Origin: Chromobacterium amazonense
GTDB lineage: Bacteria > Pseudomonadota > Gammaproteobacteria > Burkholderiales > Chromobacteriaceae
Direction: 5' to 3'
NCBI RefSeq assembly: GCF_001855565.1
Contig: NZ_MKCR01000031.1
Span: 310,001-374,000, forward strand
DNA: 64,000 nucleotides
Part shown: in pieces, positions 31,991 to 39,236 of the stretch
How positions within the stretch are numbered: position 1 is the first letter of the stretch
Layout: each line of letters begins with the position of its first letter
Translations under genes and position numbers: made by a program
Notes under the pieces: generated by a model
Seen by the model: only the letters and a program-made list of their open reading frames with translations
Told to the model about the DNA's origin: nothing
Databases searched by the model: none

Positions 31991-32449
31991 TTACAAAACT
32001 GCACACTCATCCATCGTCGGGCTGCCGATGATGCGAGTGCTGCCCTTGCACGATACCGTTACGCTTTGTCCTTTCTTCAGGGTCTTGGCCTGCGCTGCAT
32101 TTTCCTTGCCCATCTTGGCCATCACCCGGTTGAATTCATCCTTGCCCCGCAGCCAAACCACCGTATTGTCAAACGCATCCTTGTCGATGGATGCCACGCG
32201 GCCGGACACTTCCAGCAGCTTGCCCTTGTAGATATCGTCGGCGGCGGCCTCGTTGTCATCGTAGTCCTGATACAGCTTCAAGGCCGTCACTTTCACGGCG
32301 GCCTCTTTCGACGCTTCGGCGACTGGCGCCGAACTTGTCTGACTGTCGGCGCTGGCCATCTTCCCTTCCTTGTCGCCCTTGCCGCCAAACATCGCGCCCA
32401 GCGCAATCAGCGCCACCAGGCCAATTGCGATCCATTTCAGTGCCTTCAT
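31991..32449 (-). CDS. OB-fold (tRNA_anti-like) membrane-anchored protein
   Basis: 152 codons. One N-terminal hydrophobic segment (LKWIAIGLVALIALGAMFG), an acidic/Ser-rich linker (about 25-50), then an OB-fold-like domain: ALKLYQDYDDNEAAADDIYKGKLLEVSGRVASIDKD and LKKGQSVTVSCKGS, the pattern of the tRNA_anti-like family. In that family the domain is often secreted and of unknown function. It probably faces the periplasm. Close to the repressor but separated by a bidirectional terminator. Confidence 0.75.
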   Translation of the reverse strand: MKALKWIAIGLVALIALGAMFGGKGDKEGKMASADSQTSSAPVAEASKEAAVKVTALKLYQDYDDNEAAADDIYKGKLLEVSGRVASIDKDAFDNTVVWLRGKDEFNRVMAKMGKENAAQAKTLKKGQSVTVSCKGSTRIIGSPTMDECAVL

Positions 32450-32528
32450 GTCATCACACTCCCAATATAGGTTGTTTTAGTTAAAATCAATATGACGGTA
32501 TGAAATGCTAACACAAAGTGAATCACAA

Positions 32529-32563
32529 ACAAAAAAAGCCCGGCTAAGTCCGGGCTTCTGTTT
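32529..32563. terminator. Bidirectional terminator after the repressor gene
   Basis: CAAAAAAAGCCCGGCTAAGTCCGGGCTTCTGTTT: 7-bp stem GCCCGG.., short loop, with A-run on one side and T-rich on the other. Confidence 0.75.
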
Positions 32564-32580
32564 AGGAGGGTGGGGTTGAC

Positions 32581-32904
32581 CTACGACAAGCGTTTGTAGG
32601 TATCCAGCAGGCTGCGCATGGTGGTAACGGCCAGTGTGCGCCCCTTTTCGTCCACTTGATTCAGATCAGCCAGCAGGCTGCTGTCCTCATTCGACAACGC
32701 CGCACCATTGCGAACACCTGTCACAACGTACAGGACATCGAAACCTACAGCATGCAGAAGGTTGAGGGCTTCAGCGTTTGGAAAGCTGCGGCCAGCTTCA
32801 TACGCCATATAAGTCGTATAGCCAACGCCGGCGGCCTTTGCGCCATCCTGCTGCGTAAAGCCCAGTCGGTTTCTTTCCTCTCGGAGCCGGTCCCCAATAT
32901 TCAA
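32581..32904 (-). CDS. Phage repressor (XRE/Cro-CI HTH)
   Basis: 107 codons. Helix-turn-helix about 4-60 (IGDRLREERNRLGFTQQDGAKAAGVGYTTYMAYEAGRSFPNAEAL). The C-terminal ~45 residues are helical, without a LexA-type peptidase domain, so induction would not be by RecA-stimulated cleavage, similar to P2 C. Divergent from a small gene at 33019; the 115-bp gap between them carries paired repeats. Likely the lysogeny repressor. Confidence 0.85.
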   Translation of the reverse strand: MNIGDRLREERNRLGFTQQDGAKAAGVGYTTYMAYEAGRSFPNAEALNLLHAVGFDVLYVVTGVRNGAALSNEDSSLLADLNQVDEKGRTLAVTTMRSLLDTYKRLS

Positions 32905-32960
32905 TTTTTAACCTCTCGCAAAGCGCACCCATCCATTTTCAGACGGAAACATGTTGCAAC

Positions 32961-33006
32961 ATTCAGAATTCAGATGTACGATGCAAAGCAATTCAGATTT
33001 CAGATG
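32961..33006. promoter_or_regulatory. Candidate operator: two 16-bp direct repeats
   Basis: ATTCAGAATTCAGATG at 32961-32976 and ATTCAGATTTCAGATG at 32991-33006 (15 of 16 identical), start-to-start spacing 30 bp, about three helical turns. Each contains two TTCAGA half-units. They lie between the divergent repressor and the 33019 gene, where P2-like phages have the switch operators. Which protein binds is not known. Confidence 0.6.
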
Positions 33007-33018
33007 ATGGTACCGCAT

Positions 33019-33261
33019 ATGACCACCACCGCACAGAGTGGCCGAAGGGTTTACGGTCCACGTGGTGTAGCACAGTCAAAACCCGTGCAGATGCGCCTGC
33101 TGCCTATTGAACGCTACCTCTTCAATAAGCTGAAGGAAAAGCTAGGCATGTCTGAGAGCAGCCTAAGCCGTGAAATCTATCTCGTTGGCCTGCCCACCTT
33201 CCTGGCTCTACACGGTCTGACGGAATGGGCAAATGCTATCCAAAAAGCATTTTCAGCATAA
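33019..33261 (+). CDS. Small DNA-binding-like protein divergent from repressor (Cox/Cro position)
   Basis: 80 codons from MTTTAQSGRRVYGPRG; ATGs at 33004 and 33007 would add five or six residues. The middle PVQMRLLPIERYLFNKLKEKLGMSESSLSREIYLVGLPTFL resembles a ribbon-helix-helix unit: a basic beta strand followed by two helices. Position opposite the repressor matches Cox/Cro-type early regulators. Family not established. Confidence 0.65.
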   Translation: MTTTAQSGRRVYGPRGVAQSKPVQMRLLPIERYLFNKLKEKLGMSESSLSREIYLVGLPTFLALHGLTEWANAIQKAFSA

Positions 33262-33283
33262 CCACCGAACCGGAGGGCTTACT

Positions 33284-33466
33284 GTGACAACCACCTTTCC
33301 CCAGCAGCATCAGGCTTTGAATCAACACTTGGCCATGCACTACGGCATGACTGCCGGCGTGTGCGCCTATGCCGCCAAGTACATGCTGAAGTGCAAAACC
33401 GAAGCGCAGCTCGTGGCTGCTCTAGATGAATACCGCCAGCTGCCGCCAGCGCCCAAACCGCGCTAA
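33284..33466 (+). CDS. Small early-region protein, unknown
   Basis: 60 codons from a GTG at 33284 behind a strong GGAGGG (MTTTFPQQHQALNQHLAMHYG). Contains GMTAGVCAYAAKYMLKCKTEAQLVAALDEYRQLPPAPKPR. No recognised domain; mostly helical. Lies in the early operon between the 33019 gene and the CII-like gene. Confidence 0.65.
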   Translation: MTTTFPQQHQALNQHLAMHYGMTAGVCAYAAKYMLKCKTEAQLVAALDEYRQLPPAPKPR

Positions 33467-33512
33467 AGCCTCGCCCAAATAAAAGCCGCATAGGGACAGC
33501 AAGGAAACCGTG

Positions 33513-33959
33513 ATGGACAGACTCAGGATTGCGTATCAAGACATGTGCAAGGCCATGGCCGGCGGATGGTCCGCCATGGCGGCGGCCTTGGGCTTTAGCA
33601 AGGACGGTCTGGAAAACCGCGTGTACGAGCGCAAGGGCCAAGCGGTTTCCGTGCATGAGGCCATGCAGATGCAGGCCTTTAGCGGCACCACGCTGTTTGC
33701 AGAGGCCGTGGCGGCGGAGGCCGGCGGCGTGTTTATCCCTTTGCCGGATGTGGCAGCGGTGGACGATGAAGAAATCCAGCGCGTGTACATGGAGCTGGTG
33801 GATGAAGTGGGCCGCCTGGCGCGCGAGTGGAGCGAAGCCACCCGCGACGGCGAGGTGGACAAGCGCGAACGCCAGCGCCTGGAGGCCATCCGCGACGCCA
33901 TCTGCACCAAGGTGACGCAGATGAACCATCTGACCTTTCAAGTGTTCTGCCGGAGCTAA
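33513..33959 (+). CDS. CII-like phage regulatory protein
   Basis: 148 codons from ATG at 33513 (MDRLRIAYQDMCKAMAGG) behind AAGGA; a GTG one codon earlier also fits. N-terminal region GWSAMAAALGFSKDGLENRVYERKGQAVSVHEAMQMQAFSGTTLFAEAVA resembles the CII/YmfL-like regulator family of enterobacterial phages, with a likely helix-turn-helix at about 15-45. The C-terminal half is charged and helical. Probably controls establishment of lysogeny or replication gene expression. Confidence 0.78.
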   Translation: MDRLRIAYQDMCKAMAGGWSAMAAALGFSKDGLENRVYERKGQAVSVHEAMQMQAFSGTTLFAEAVAAEAGGVFIPLPDVAAVDDEEIQRVYMELVDEVGRLAREWSEATRDGEVDKRERQRLEAIRDAICTKVTQMNHLTFQVFCRS

Positions 33960-33964
33960 TCACC

Positions 33965-34252
33965 ATGGCCTTTATCTGCCCGCACTGCAAACAAGTCGCC
34001 TACACCCGCACCAGCCGCTATCTGTCCGATCTGACACAGGAGGAATATTTGACGTGCTCCAATGTCACCTGCGGACACAACTTCAGCACCTTTCGCGCCG
34101 TGCGTGAAACGCTCAGCCCGTCGGCGCTGCCGCGTGCCGGCATCTACATTCCAATGGCTACCAAGCAGCGGCTTGCGGAAGTGCAACTCCTGATTCGCCG
34201 TCAAAAAGCTGGAACGGAAAACCAACTAGAGCTGCCGGGCCTGACCGCCTAA
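33965..34252 (+). CDS. ogr: Late gene activator, Ogr/Delta zinc finger
   Basis: 95 codons. N-terminal zinc-binding motif with Cys5, Cys8, Cys31, Cys36 (CPHC...CSNVTC) and the family core AYTRTSRYLSDLTQEEYLTCSNVTCGHNF. Ogr of P2 and Delta of P4 activate late promoters by binding a TGT/ACA dyad and contacting RNA polymerase alpha. Five dyads of this kind occur in the prophage. In P2 ogr follows D; here it is in the early operon after the CII-like gene, so the regulatory wiring differs. The C-terminal ~25 residues (LLIRRQKAGTENQLELPGLTA) exceed P2 Ogr. Confidence 0.9.
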   Translation: MAFICPHCKQVAYTRTSRYLSDLTQEEYLTCSNVTCGHNFSTFRAVRETLSPSALPRAGIYIPMATKQRLAEVQLLIRRQKAGTENQLELPGLTA

Positions 34253-34265
34253 GCCCTACCCCTCC

Positions 34266-34318
34266 CCCTCTCATTGAAAAATCGCACCGCGCAGTGCGAG
34301 GGGGCTTTTTACGCCCAA
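34266..34318 (+). terminator. Stem-loop after ogr
   Basis: CCCCCTC pairs with GAGGGGG around a loop that itself holds TCGCAC..GTGCGA, followed by CTTTTT. Good rho-independent terminator form, perhaps leaky because phage early genes continue downstream. Confidence 0.65.
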
Positions 34319-34345
34319 AAAACGCAACACACAGGAGAAAACGCC

Positions 34346-34525
34346 ATGCAACAGCCCAAAGCGCCCCGCCTTGCCAAGCTCCGTTATGTCCGCTTTGCCA
34401 ATGGCACCGCCTGCTATTCCACTGCCGGCCGCGAGTTTTCCGGCCTGGGCGAGTGGCTGGAATACCTGGGCTGCTGCGCCCTGGTGCTGTTGCTGATTGT
34501 GCTGCAGTTCGTTTTGCCTGCCTGA
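34346..34525 (+). CDS. Small membrane protein
   Basis: 59 codons (MQQPKAPRLAKLRYVRFANG...) behind CAGGAGAAAACGCC. Basic N-terminal half and one C-terminal transmembrane helix (GCCALVLLLIVLQFVLPA). Not recognised. It begins the replication gene operon with the 34542 and A genes. Confidence 0.7.
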   Translation: MQQPKAPRLAKLRYVRFANGTACYSTAGREFSGLGEWLEYLGCCALVLLLIVLQFVLPA

Positions 34526-34541
34526 TTCTGGAGCCATCGCC

Positions 34542-35009
34542 ATGAATACCGCTACCACCGTTAAATCCCCCTGGCGCGATGTCGCCGTGAACATGGCGCG
34601 CGAGAATGCGGCGCGCCATGAGGCGCAGAAAAAGGCCCAGGCCAGGCTGGCGCCGGTGCATCTGCCGGTGGAGCCGTTGCGCCGCGAGGTGGCAGGGCCG
34701 CAACTGGTGGCGGTGGACGAGCTGCAAGCCAAGGTGCTGACGCCTGCGCAGCTGGACGCGCTGGCGGACATTCAGGACGCCATCAAGGTATTGGCCCAGG
34801 TGGAGCGCGCCATCAATCAGCAAATCTTGCTGAATGGCCTGCAGCTGCGCCAGTTGGCCTTGCATCAGCCGGGCATGGTGATAGAAGCGATTGAGAACAT
34901 GCTGCCCGAAGCGCGCATAGCCGAAGCCAAGCTGCTGCGCGGCGGCCTGCCGCTGCGCGCCGAACCGCAGCAAGCCGCGCCGGCCGCCCGCGAGGAGCGC
35001 GCCGCATGA
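34542..35009 (+). CDS. Phage early protein, unknown
   Basis: 155 codons (MNTATTVKSPWRDVAVNMAREN...). Ala/Gln-rich and mostly helical, with a conserved-looking centre LTPAQLDALADIQDAIKVLAQVERAINQQILLNGLQLRQLALHQPG. Immediately upstream of, and overlapping by four bases (ATGA), the replication gene A. Comparable small proteins precede A in other P2-like phages of beta-proteobacteria. Function unknown. Confidence 0.7.
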   Translation: MNTATTVKSPWRDVAVNMARENAARHEAQKKAQARLAPVHLPVEPLRREVAGPQLVAVDELQAKVLTPAQLDALADIQDAIKVLAQVERAINQQILLNGLQLRQLALHQPGMVIEAIENMLPEARIAEAKLLRGGLPLRAEPQQAAPAAREERAA

Positions 35010-37261
35010 AAACCTGCCGCCTGCCTGATCTGGACCGCTTCCCGCGCCACCTGGGCCGGGCAATTGGCCGCGAGTGGCGCCAGCGCCGGGGCGTGCCCCT
35101 GGCGCTGGCCCAGGATCAGGCAGACCCGCGCGAGGCCGAGGCCAACGCCTGGCTGCGCGACCTCACCCGCTTTATGCCGCGCGACGCGCTGCCGCTGGGC
35201 GCGTGCGAAATGGAGCTGGTGGAATTTGCCAAGCAGCGCGCGTTTGAGGCGGACCAGCTGCTCAGCCGCGGCGCAAACATGGAGCAGCTGGAACGCTACT
35301 GCGCCCGCTTTGGCGTGGAGCCGCCGGCCGGCAAAACCAATGCAGGCCGCGCCAAGCGCGTGGCATGCAGCCTGTGGTGGCGCCGCGCCCTGCGCCGCGC
35401 CAATGCTCGCCGCAGCGAACATCTGTCTATCCAGTTGGGGCTGGTGCATTGCCGCCATGGCCTGTATGCCAGCCACGACGCCATCGCTCGCCGCCGCGAG
35501 CAGAAGCGCCGCAACCGCGGCTTGCTGGAGGCGCTGGCAGCCATCAACGAGCTGGGCCAGGAATACACTCTGCAAGAGCTGGCGGACCTCAGCATCAGCA
35601 ACCCTGCCATCCGCCGCGCCGAGCTGATGGTGCGGATTGCTGGTTTTGAACACCTCGCCCAGGGGCTGGACTATGCCGGCGAATTCATCACCCTCACCGC
35701 CCCCAGCCGGTTTCACCCGCGCCACAAGGGCAGCGGCCAGCGCAATGCCAAGTACAACGGTGCCACGCCCATCGACACCCGCGACTATCTGCAAACCGTG
35801 TGGTCACGCATTACGGCCGCGCTGGCGCGCATGGGCATCAAGCCGTTTGGCTTCCGCGTGGCGGAACCGCACCACGACGGCACGCCGCACTGGCATGCCT
35901 TGCTGTTCATGCCCAAAGAAGCAGTCACAGACTTCCGCCGAGTGGTGGCGCGCCATGCCGTGCGCGAAGACCGCCAAGAGCTGGGGCTGACCTACCTATT
36001 GACCAAGACCGAAGCCATGCAGGCGGCGCGCGGCCTGCGCGCCAATGGCGCCAAGGGCAAGCTGGCCGAAATGGCCAACAAGCTGGGCATTGAAGCGGAC
36101 TTTTGGGCCAACCCGCCGCGCTGGGTATGGAAAGGCATCAAGCCGCGGGTGTGGTTCAAGCCTATCGATTGGAGCGTTGGCACCGCTGCCGGCTACCTGG
36201 CCAAGTATGTGGCGAAAAACATTGATGGCCTGAAGCACAACGGCCAATCGATCGGCGACGACTTTGAAGCGCTGGACCACGCCGGCGTGGCCGGCCCGGA
36301 TGATGGCGCAAGCAAAGACCAAGCCGCCGCCACAGATGCCACCGTTACCGCCATCCGTGTGGATGCCTGGGCCAGCCATTGGGGCATCCGCCAGTTCCAG
36401 CAGATTGGCGGCCCGCCGGTGGGCGTGTGGCGCGAGCTGCGCCGCTGGGACTATCAAGCGGCCGATGCCGAGGACGTGCTGATGCATGCCGCCATTGCCG
36501 CGGACACCGGCAATTGGGGCCGCTTTGTGTACCTGATGGGCGGCCATGAGGCCAAGCGCGCCGACATGCCGCTCAGCACCGCCCGCGACAGCCAGCCGGC
36601 GGAAAACCGCTACGGCGAGCCGGGGCAAAAGCGCGTGTTTGGCGTGGTGGAGCTTGCCAGCGGCCAATTGGCGCAAACCCGCGTCCATGAATGGCAGATC
36701 AGCCGCAAGGCCGCCGGGGTTGAGGGAAGCGCAGCTTCCCCTTGGACTCGTGTCAATAACTCTACGTTTTTGGAAGTGCCACCCCAGGGCGAGATTCAGC
36801 CGGAATGGCAGTTCAGCGAGGCGGACCGCGTGCTGGTGGAAAGCCAGGACGACGACAGCGACCTGCTCACTGCCGAGCAGCTGGCCGCCCGCCGCGAATA
36901 CGAGGCGCACCAGCGCTACCTGCGGATGTTCCCGGAGTTTGTCCATGAGTGGGCGCAGCGCGGCATCGAGGCCCACCAGCTGGCCGCCGAGCGCCAGCGC
37001 GAAGCCAGCCGCGAGCGCGTCCGCATGCAAAAGATCAACCGCCGCCTGGCAGCCAACCTGGGCATGACGCACCGCCAAGGCATGGAAGTGCTGGACGCCA
37101 TCCGCGCCCAGGCGCTGGGCACCGATAAGCCGCGCCGCCGCCAAGCCCGCCCGCGCGACGAGCGCTGGAGCGCCGGCGGCCCAGGCATCGCCGTTTCTCA
37201 ACAGCTGGCCCAGGCAACCGCCAGGGCGCGGCAGTGGATCAACCAAGCAGGCCGCGCGTAA
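35006..37261 (+). CDS. A: Replication initiation endonuclease A (P2 gpA family, HUH)
   Basis: 751 codons (P2 A about 761). Nicks the phage origin and starts rolling-circle replication. The HUH metal site is PHWHALLF at about 294-301, after EPHHDGT; the two active-site tyrosines are in AGYLAKYVAKNIDG near 396 and 400, spaced four residues as in P2 A. In P2 the origin is inside this gene; no specific nick site was identified here. The gene appears intact with no frameshift. Confidence 0.93.
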   Translation: MKTCRLPDLDRFPRHLGRAIGREWRQRRGVPLALAQDQADPREAEANAWLRDLTRFMPRDALPLGACEMELVEFAKQRAFEADQLLSRGANMEQLERYCARFGVEPPAGKTNAGRAKRVACSLWWRRALRRANARRSEHLSIQLGLVHCRHGLYASHDAIARRREQKRRNRGLLEALAAINELGQEYTLQELADLSISNPAIRRAELMVRIAGFEHLAQGLDYAGEFITLTAPSRFHPRHKGSGQRNAKYNGATPIDTRDYLQTVWSRITAALARMGIKPFGFRVAEPHHDGTPHWHALLFMPKEAVTDFRRVVARHAVREDRQELGLTYLLTKTEAMQAARGLRANGAKGKLAEMANKLGIEADFWANPPRWVWKGIKPRVWFKPIDWSVGTAAGYLAKYVAKNIDGLKHNGQSIGDDFEALDHAGVAGPDDGASKDQAAATDATVTAIRVDAWASHWGIRQFQQIGGPPVGVWRELRRWDYQAADAEDVLMHAAIAADTGNWGRFVYLMGGHEAKRADMPLSTARDSQPAENRYGEPGQKRVFGVVELASGQLAQTRVHEWQISRKAAGVEGSAASPWTRVNNSTFLEVPPQGEIQPEWQFSEADRVLVESQDDDSDLLTAEQLAARREYEAHQRYLRMFPEFVHEWAQRGIEAHQLAAERQREASRERVRMQKINRRLAANLGMTHRQGMEVLDAIRAQALGTDKPRRRQARPRDERWSAGGPGIAVSQQLAQATARARQWINQAGRA

Positions 37262-37277
37262 GCGGCGAGGAGGAAGC

Positions 37278-37526
37278 ATGTTTGGACTGGATAAGAGTGA
37301 GTTTTTCGAGGCATTGCACTCGGAATTTGAAGAGGCAAAAAGCAAGCGCACCAGCAGCGCGGTGGTGGTTTGCCGGTTTCTGCGAGACGGAAATGTAGAG
37401 CGGGCCCGTCTTGCACTGAGTAGATGCTTTGAACCAGCTGATCAGAAGTTCCATGAACTGTTGACGCGAATGGGCGAGCTGCTAGCGCGGGAGCAAACAA
37501 CCAACGAACAGGAGCAAGCGCAATGA
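37278..37526 (+). CDS. Hypothetical phage protein
   Basis: 82 codons (MFGLDKSEFFEALHSEFEEAKSKRTSS...) with GAGGAGGAAGC upstream. Helical, acidic, ending in TTNEQEQAQ. No recognised domain. The stop overlaps the following gene (ATGA). Confidence 0.7.
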   Translation: MFGLDKSEFFEALHSEFEEAKSKRTSSAVVVCRFLRDGNVERARLALSRCFEPADQKFHELLTRMGELLAREQTTNEQEQAQ

Positions 37527-37903
37527 ACACCGTAGCCCTCGAACCGCAAACCAACCTCTACACCCGGCTGATGGAAGCCGCGGTCGGCCGCTACCGCGCC
37601 GAGCTGGACGCCGTAAACGGCCAGCTGCGCAACATCGAGCGCGCCGAGCGCATGGCCCGCCGGCTGCGCGACATCGAGCTGGACGCCAGCGCCCAGGCCG
37701 GCGCCGGCTTCGTGCCCTACCTCGTGCTGCGCCTGCCCATCGACCTGCTGCCGCTGCAGCGCTACGTGGTGAGGCTGGCCGGCAACGCTCTGGAACGCCG
37801 GCTCGTCGCCAACGGCCAAGACGCCCAGGGCCGGGACCGCTTCCAGATCCTGGCCTCCGGTGAAGAACGCACCAGCCTGGAACTGGTGGTGGAAGGCATC
37901 TGA
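37523..37903 (+). CDS. Hypothetical phage protein
   Basis: 126 codons (MNTVALEPQTNLYTRLMEAAVGRYRAELDAVNGQLRNIERAERMARRLRDIELDA...). N-terminal coiled-coil-like region, then a beta-rich C-terminal part (FVPYLVLRLPIDLLPLQRYVVRL). Not recognised. Followed by a long palindrome. Confidence 0.7.
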   Translation: MNTVALEPQTNLYTRLMEAAVGRYRAELDAVNGQLRNIERAERMARRLRDIELDASAQAGAGFVPYLVLRLPIDLLPLQRYVVRLAGNALERRLVANGQDAQGRDRFQILASGEERTSLELVVEGI

Positions 37904-37918
37904 TCCACCCGCCGCATA

Positions 37919-38002
37919 GCGGCCATAGGCGAGCGGCCGGCCCATCCCATCAACCTGGGCGCCGTCCTCTGAAAACCGGCAAGGCCGCTCGCCTATGGCC
38001 GC
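37919..38002. repeat. 20-bp perfect inverted repeat with 44-bp loop
   Basis: Left arm 37919-37938 (begins GCGGCCATAGGCG) and right arm 37983-38002 are perfect complements. It fills the gap between the 37523 and 38027 genes and has no T-run, so it is not a simple terminator. Could be a protein-binding site, a single-strand initiation signal or an RNA hairpin that hides the next ribosome-binding site; role unknown. Confidence 0.85.
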
Positions 38003-38026
38003 CAGCAGAACAAGAAAGGAGCTGTG

Positions 38027-38350
38027 ATGAAAGAAACGCTGAATCTAGACGAGGCCGCCGAGCTGATGAACATCGGCACCGAAACCGCCCGCGAGCTGGC
38101 CGACATCGGCGTGCTGCCCGGCTGCAAAGTAGGCGTTGCCTGGGTATTCCTGCGCGACGACGTGCTGGGCTACCTGCGCGACGAAGTGCGGCGGCAAACC
38201 AATCAGCGGATTGCCAAGGCGGAAGCCAATAAAACACTGCGGACTGAGGGCAAGCCAAAGCGGGTTGAGACTGGCTTACGCAATTCAGGTGCCCGAAGAA
38301 ATCGCTATAAGGAAAAACCGGATCTGGATGCACTGGAGAATGCAGCATGA
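38027..38350 (+). CDS. Excisionase / MerR-like helix-turn-helix protein
   Basis: 107 codons from ATG at 38027 (MKETLNLDEAAELMNIG) behind AAGGAG; a GTG one codon before also fits. Residues about 4-55 (LNLDEAAELMNIGTETARELADIGVLPGCKVGVAWVFLRDDVLGYLRDEV) match the winged-helix excisionase type (helix_turn_helix_17). The C-terminus is basic (TEGKPKRVETGLRNSGARRNRYKE). Located next to the integrase remnant, so it may be the recombination directionality factor, or a regulator of the 38347 gene it overlaps. Confidence 0.78.
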   Translation: MKETLNLDEAAELMNIGTETARELADIGVLPGCKVGVAWVFLRDDVLGYLRDEVRRQTNQRIAKAEANKTLRTEGKPKRVETGLRNSGARRNRYKEKPDLDALENAA

Positions 38351-38988
38351 AAACCATTACTTTGGGGACGATAGATAGTAATCACAGCGCTGTGGCAGGC
38401 CTGACTGCAGAGCAGATAGAACACTATGTTCGCATTGGTAAGGCTGCCAGTTGCTGCGAACAGATCATATCCATTCGGCCAGGGGATGTTTACGATGCGG
38501 CCGGAGGTGGAATGGCCGATGATTGCGAGTTTACGGCAGCGGCCATCTCGCAATCAGGCGGCTGCTACGAGGGCGTGTCCATCGCAGATATCCTTCTCCA
38601 CATCTATGACGACGAGTGCATACCGGAAGAAAGTAGCATGCCCGACCTCACCGAGTCTCTGGATGCCATGGGTATGACTCACGCACAGTTAAAACTACAG
38701 AAGCCGCTCAGTTTTAGCGACATCCGATCTGGCGCTGGCGTTCCGTTGCGATATTTGATCGATACTGCGGAGTTGCGGACTAAGTATGAACAACGATTCG
38801 AGGCACAAAGGATACGCATCAAGCACGACCTGATTATACGCCGTGCCATGATCAGTCAAGCCGCCCAGGAGGAGGCAAAAAAACTGCTGGCCATATGGCA
38901 ATCCTGCCTTGGACATGACTATGAATCATGCGACGACAGTGGCCGGAAGTTGTGGAGTCGAATTGAGTCGGTGCTCAGCAATCTCTAG
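38347..38988 (+). CDS. Hypothetical protein near integrase remnant
   Basis: 213 codons (MKTITLGTIDSNHSAVAGLTAEQIEHYV...). Acidic first half with CCEQIISIRPGDVYDAAGGGMADDCEFTAAAISQSGGCYEGVSIADILLHIYDDE, then a helical, more basic second half ending WSRIESVLSNL. No family recognised. The start overlaps the excisionase-like stop (ATGA). Lower GC than the A gene. Confidence 0.68.
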   Translation: MKTITLGTIDSNHSAVAGLTAEQIEHYVRIGKAASCCEQIISIRPGDVYDAAGGGMADDCEFTAAAISQSGGCYEGVSIADILLHIYDDECIPEESSMPDLTESLDAMGMTHAQLKLQKPLSFSDIRSGAGVPLRYLIDTAELRTKYEQRFEAQRIRIKHDLIIRRAMISQAAQEEAKKLLAIWQSCLGHDYESCDDSGRKLWSRIESVLSNL

Positions 38989-39068
38989 CAGTTGGCACCA
39001 GCCGCCAACGAATAAAACGGCGAACCTGGGATAGCAGTATCGAATGTTGTCATTAACGGATTGCACCA

Positions 39069-39094
39069 GACAAACGCCCGCAAGGGCGTTTTGC
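39069..39094. terminator. Hairpin after integrase remnant
   Basis: Stem CGCCC-GCAA-GGGCG with TTTTGC to the right and AAACAG-type bases to the left; works for rightward reading and more weakly for the leftward integrase. Confidence 0.6.
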
Positions 39095-39095
39095 T

Positions 39096-39236
39096 TTACC
39101 AGAGCTGATTAGCAAGATCACTCCCGCGCAAGTTGGCATACCTCGACAGCATGCGCGGGTCTTTGTGGCCGGTGATTTTTGCGATCTGCAAATCGGACAA
39201 CTTGGTCCGCTCAAAGAAACGGCTGGTTGCCTCATG
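39096..39236 (-). pseudogene. int: Phage tyrosine integrase, C-terminal remnant
   Basis: The minus strand reads HEATSRFFE...SDLQIAKITGHKDPRMLSRYANLRGSDLANQLW and a stop at 39096-39098. This is the C-terminal end of a phage tyrosine integrase: it keeps the catalytic His (GHKDP) and the nucleophilic Tyr (RYANL). Upstream of HEAT, where DLR should precede, the frame changes to unrelated sequence and soon hits a stop, so about 46 codons survive. The break coincides with the left edge of the tandem recombinase element. Confidence 0.88.
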
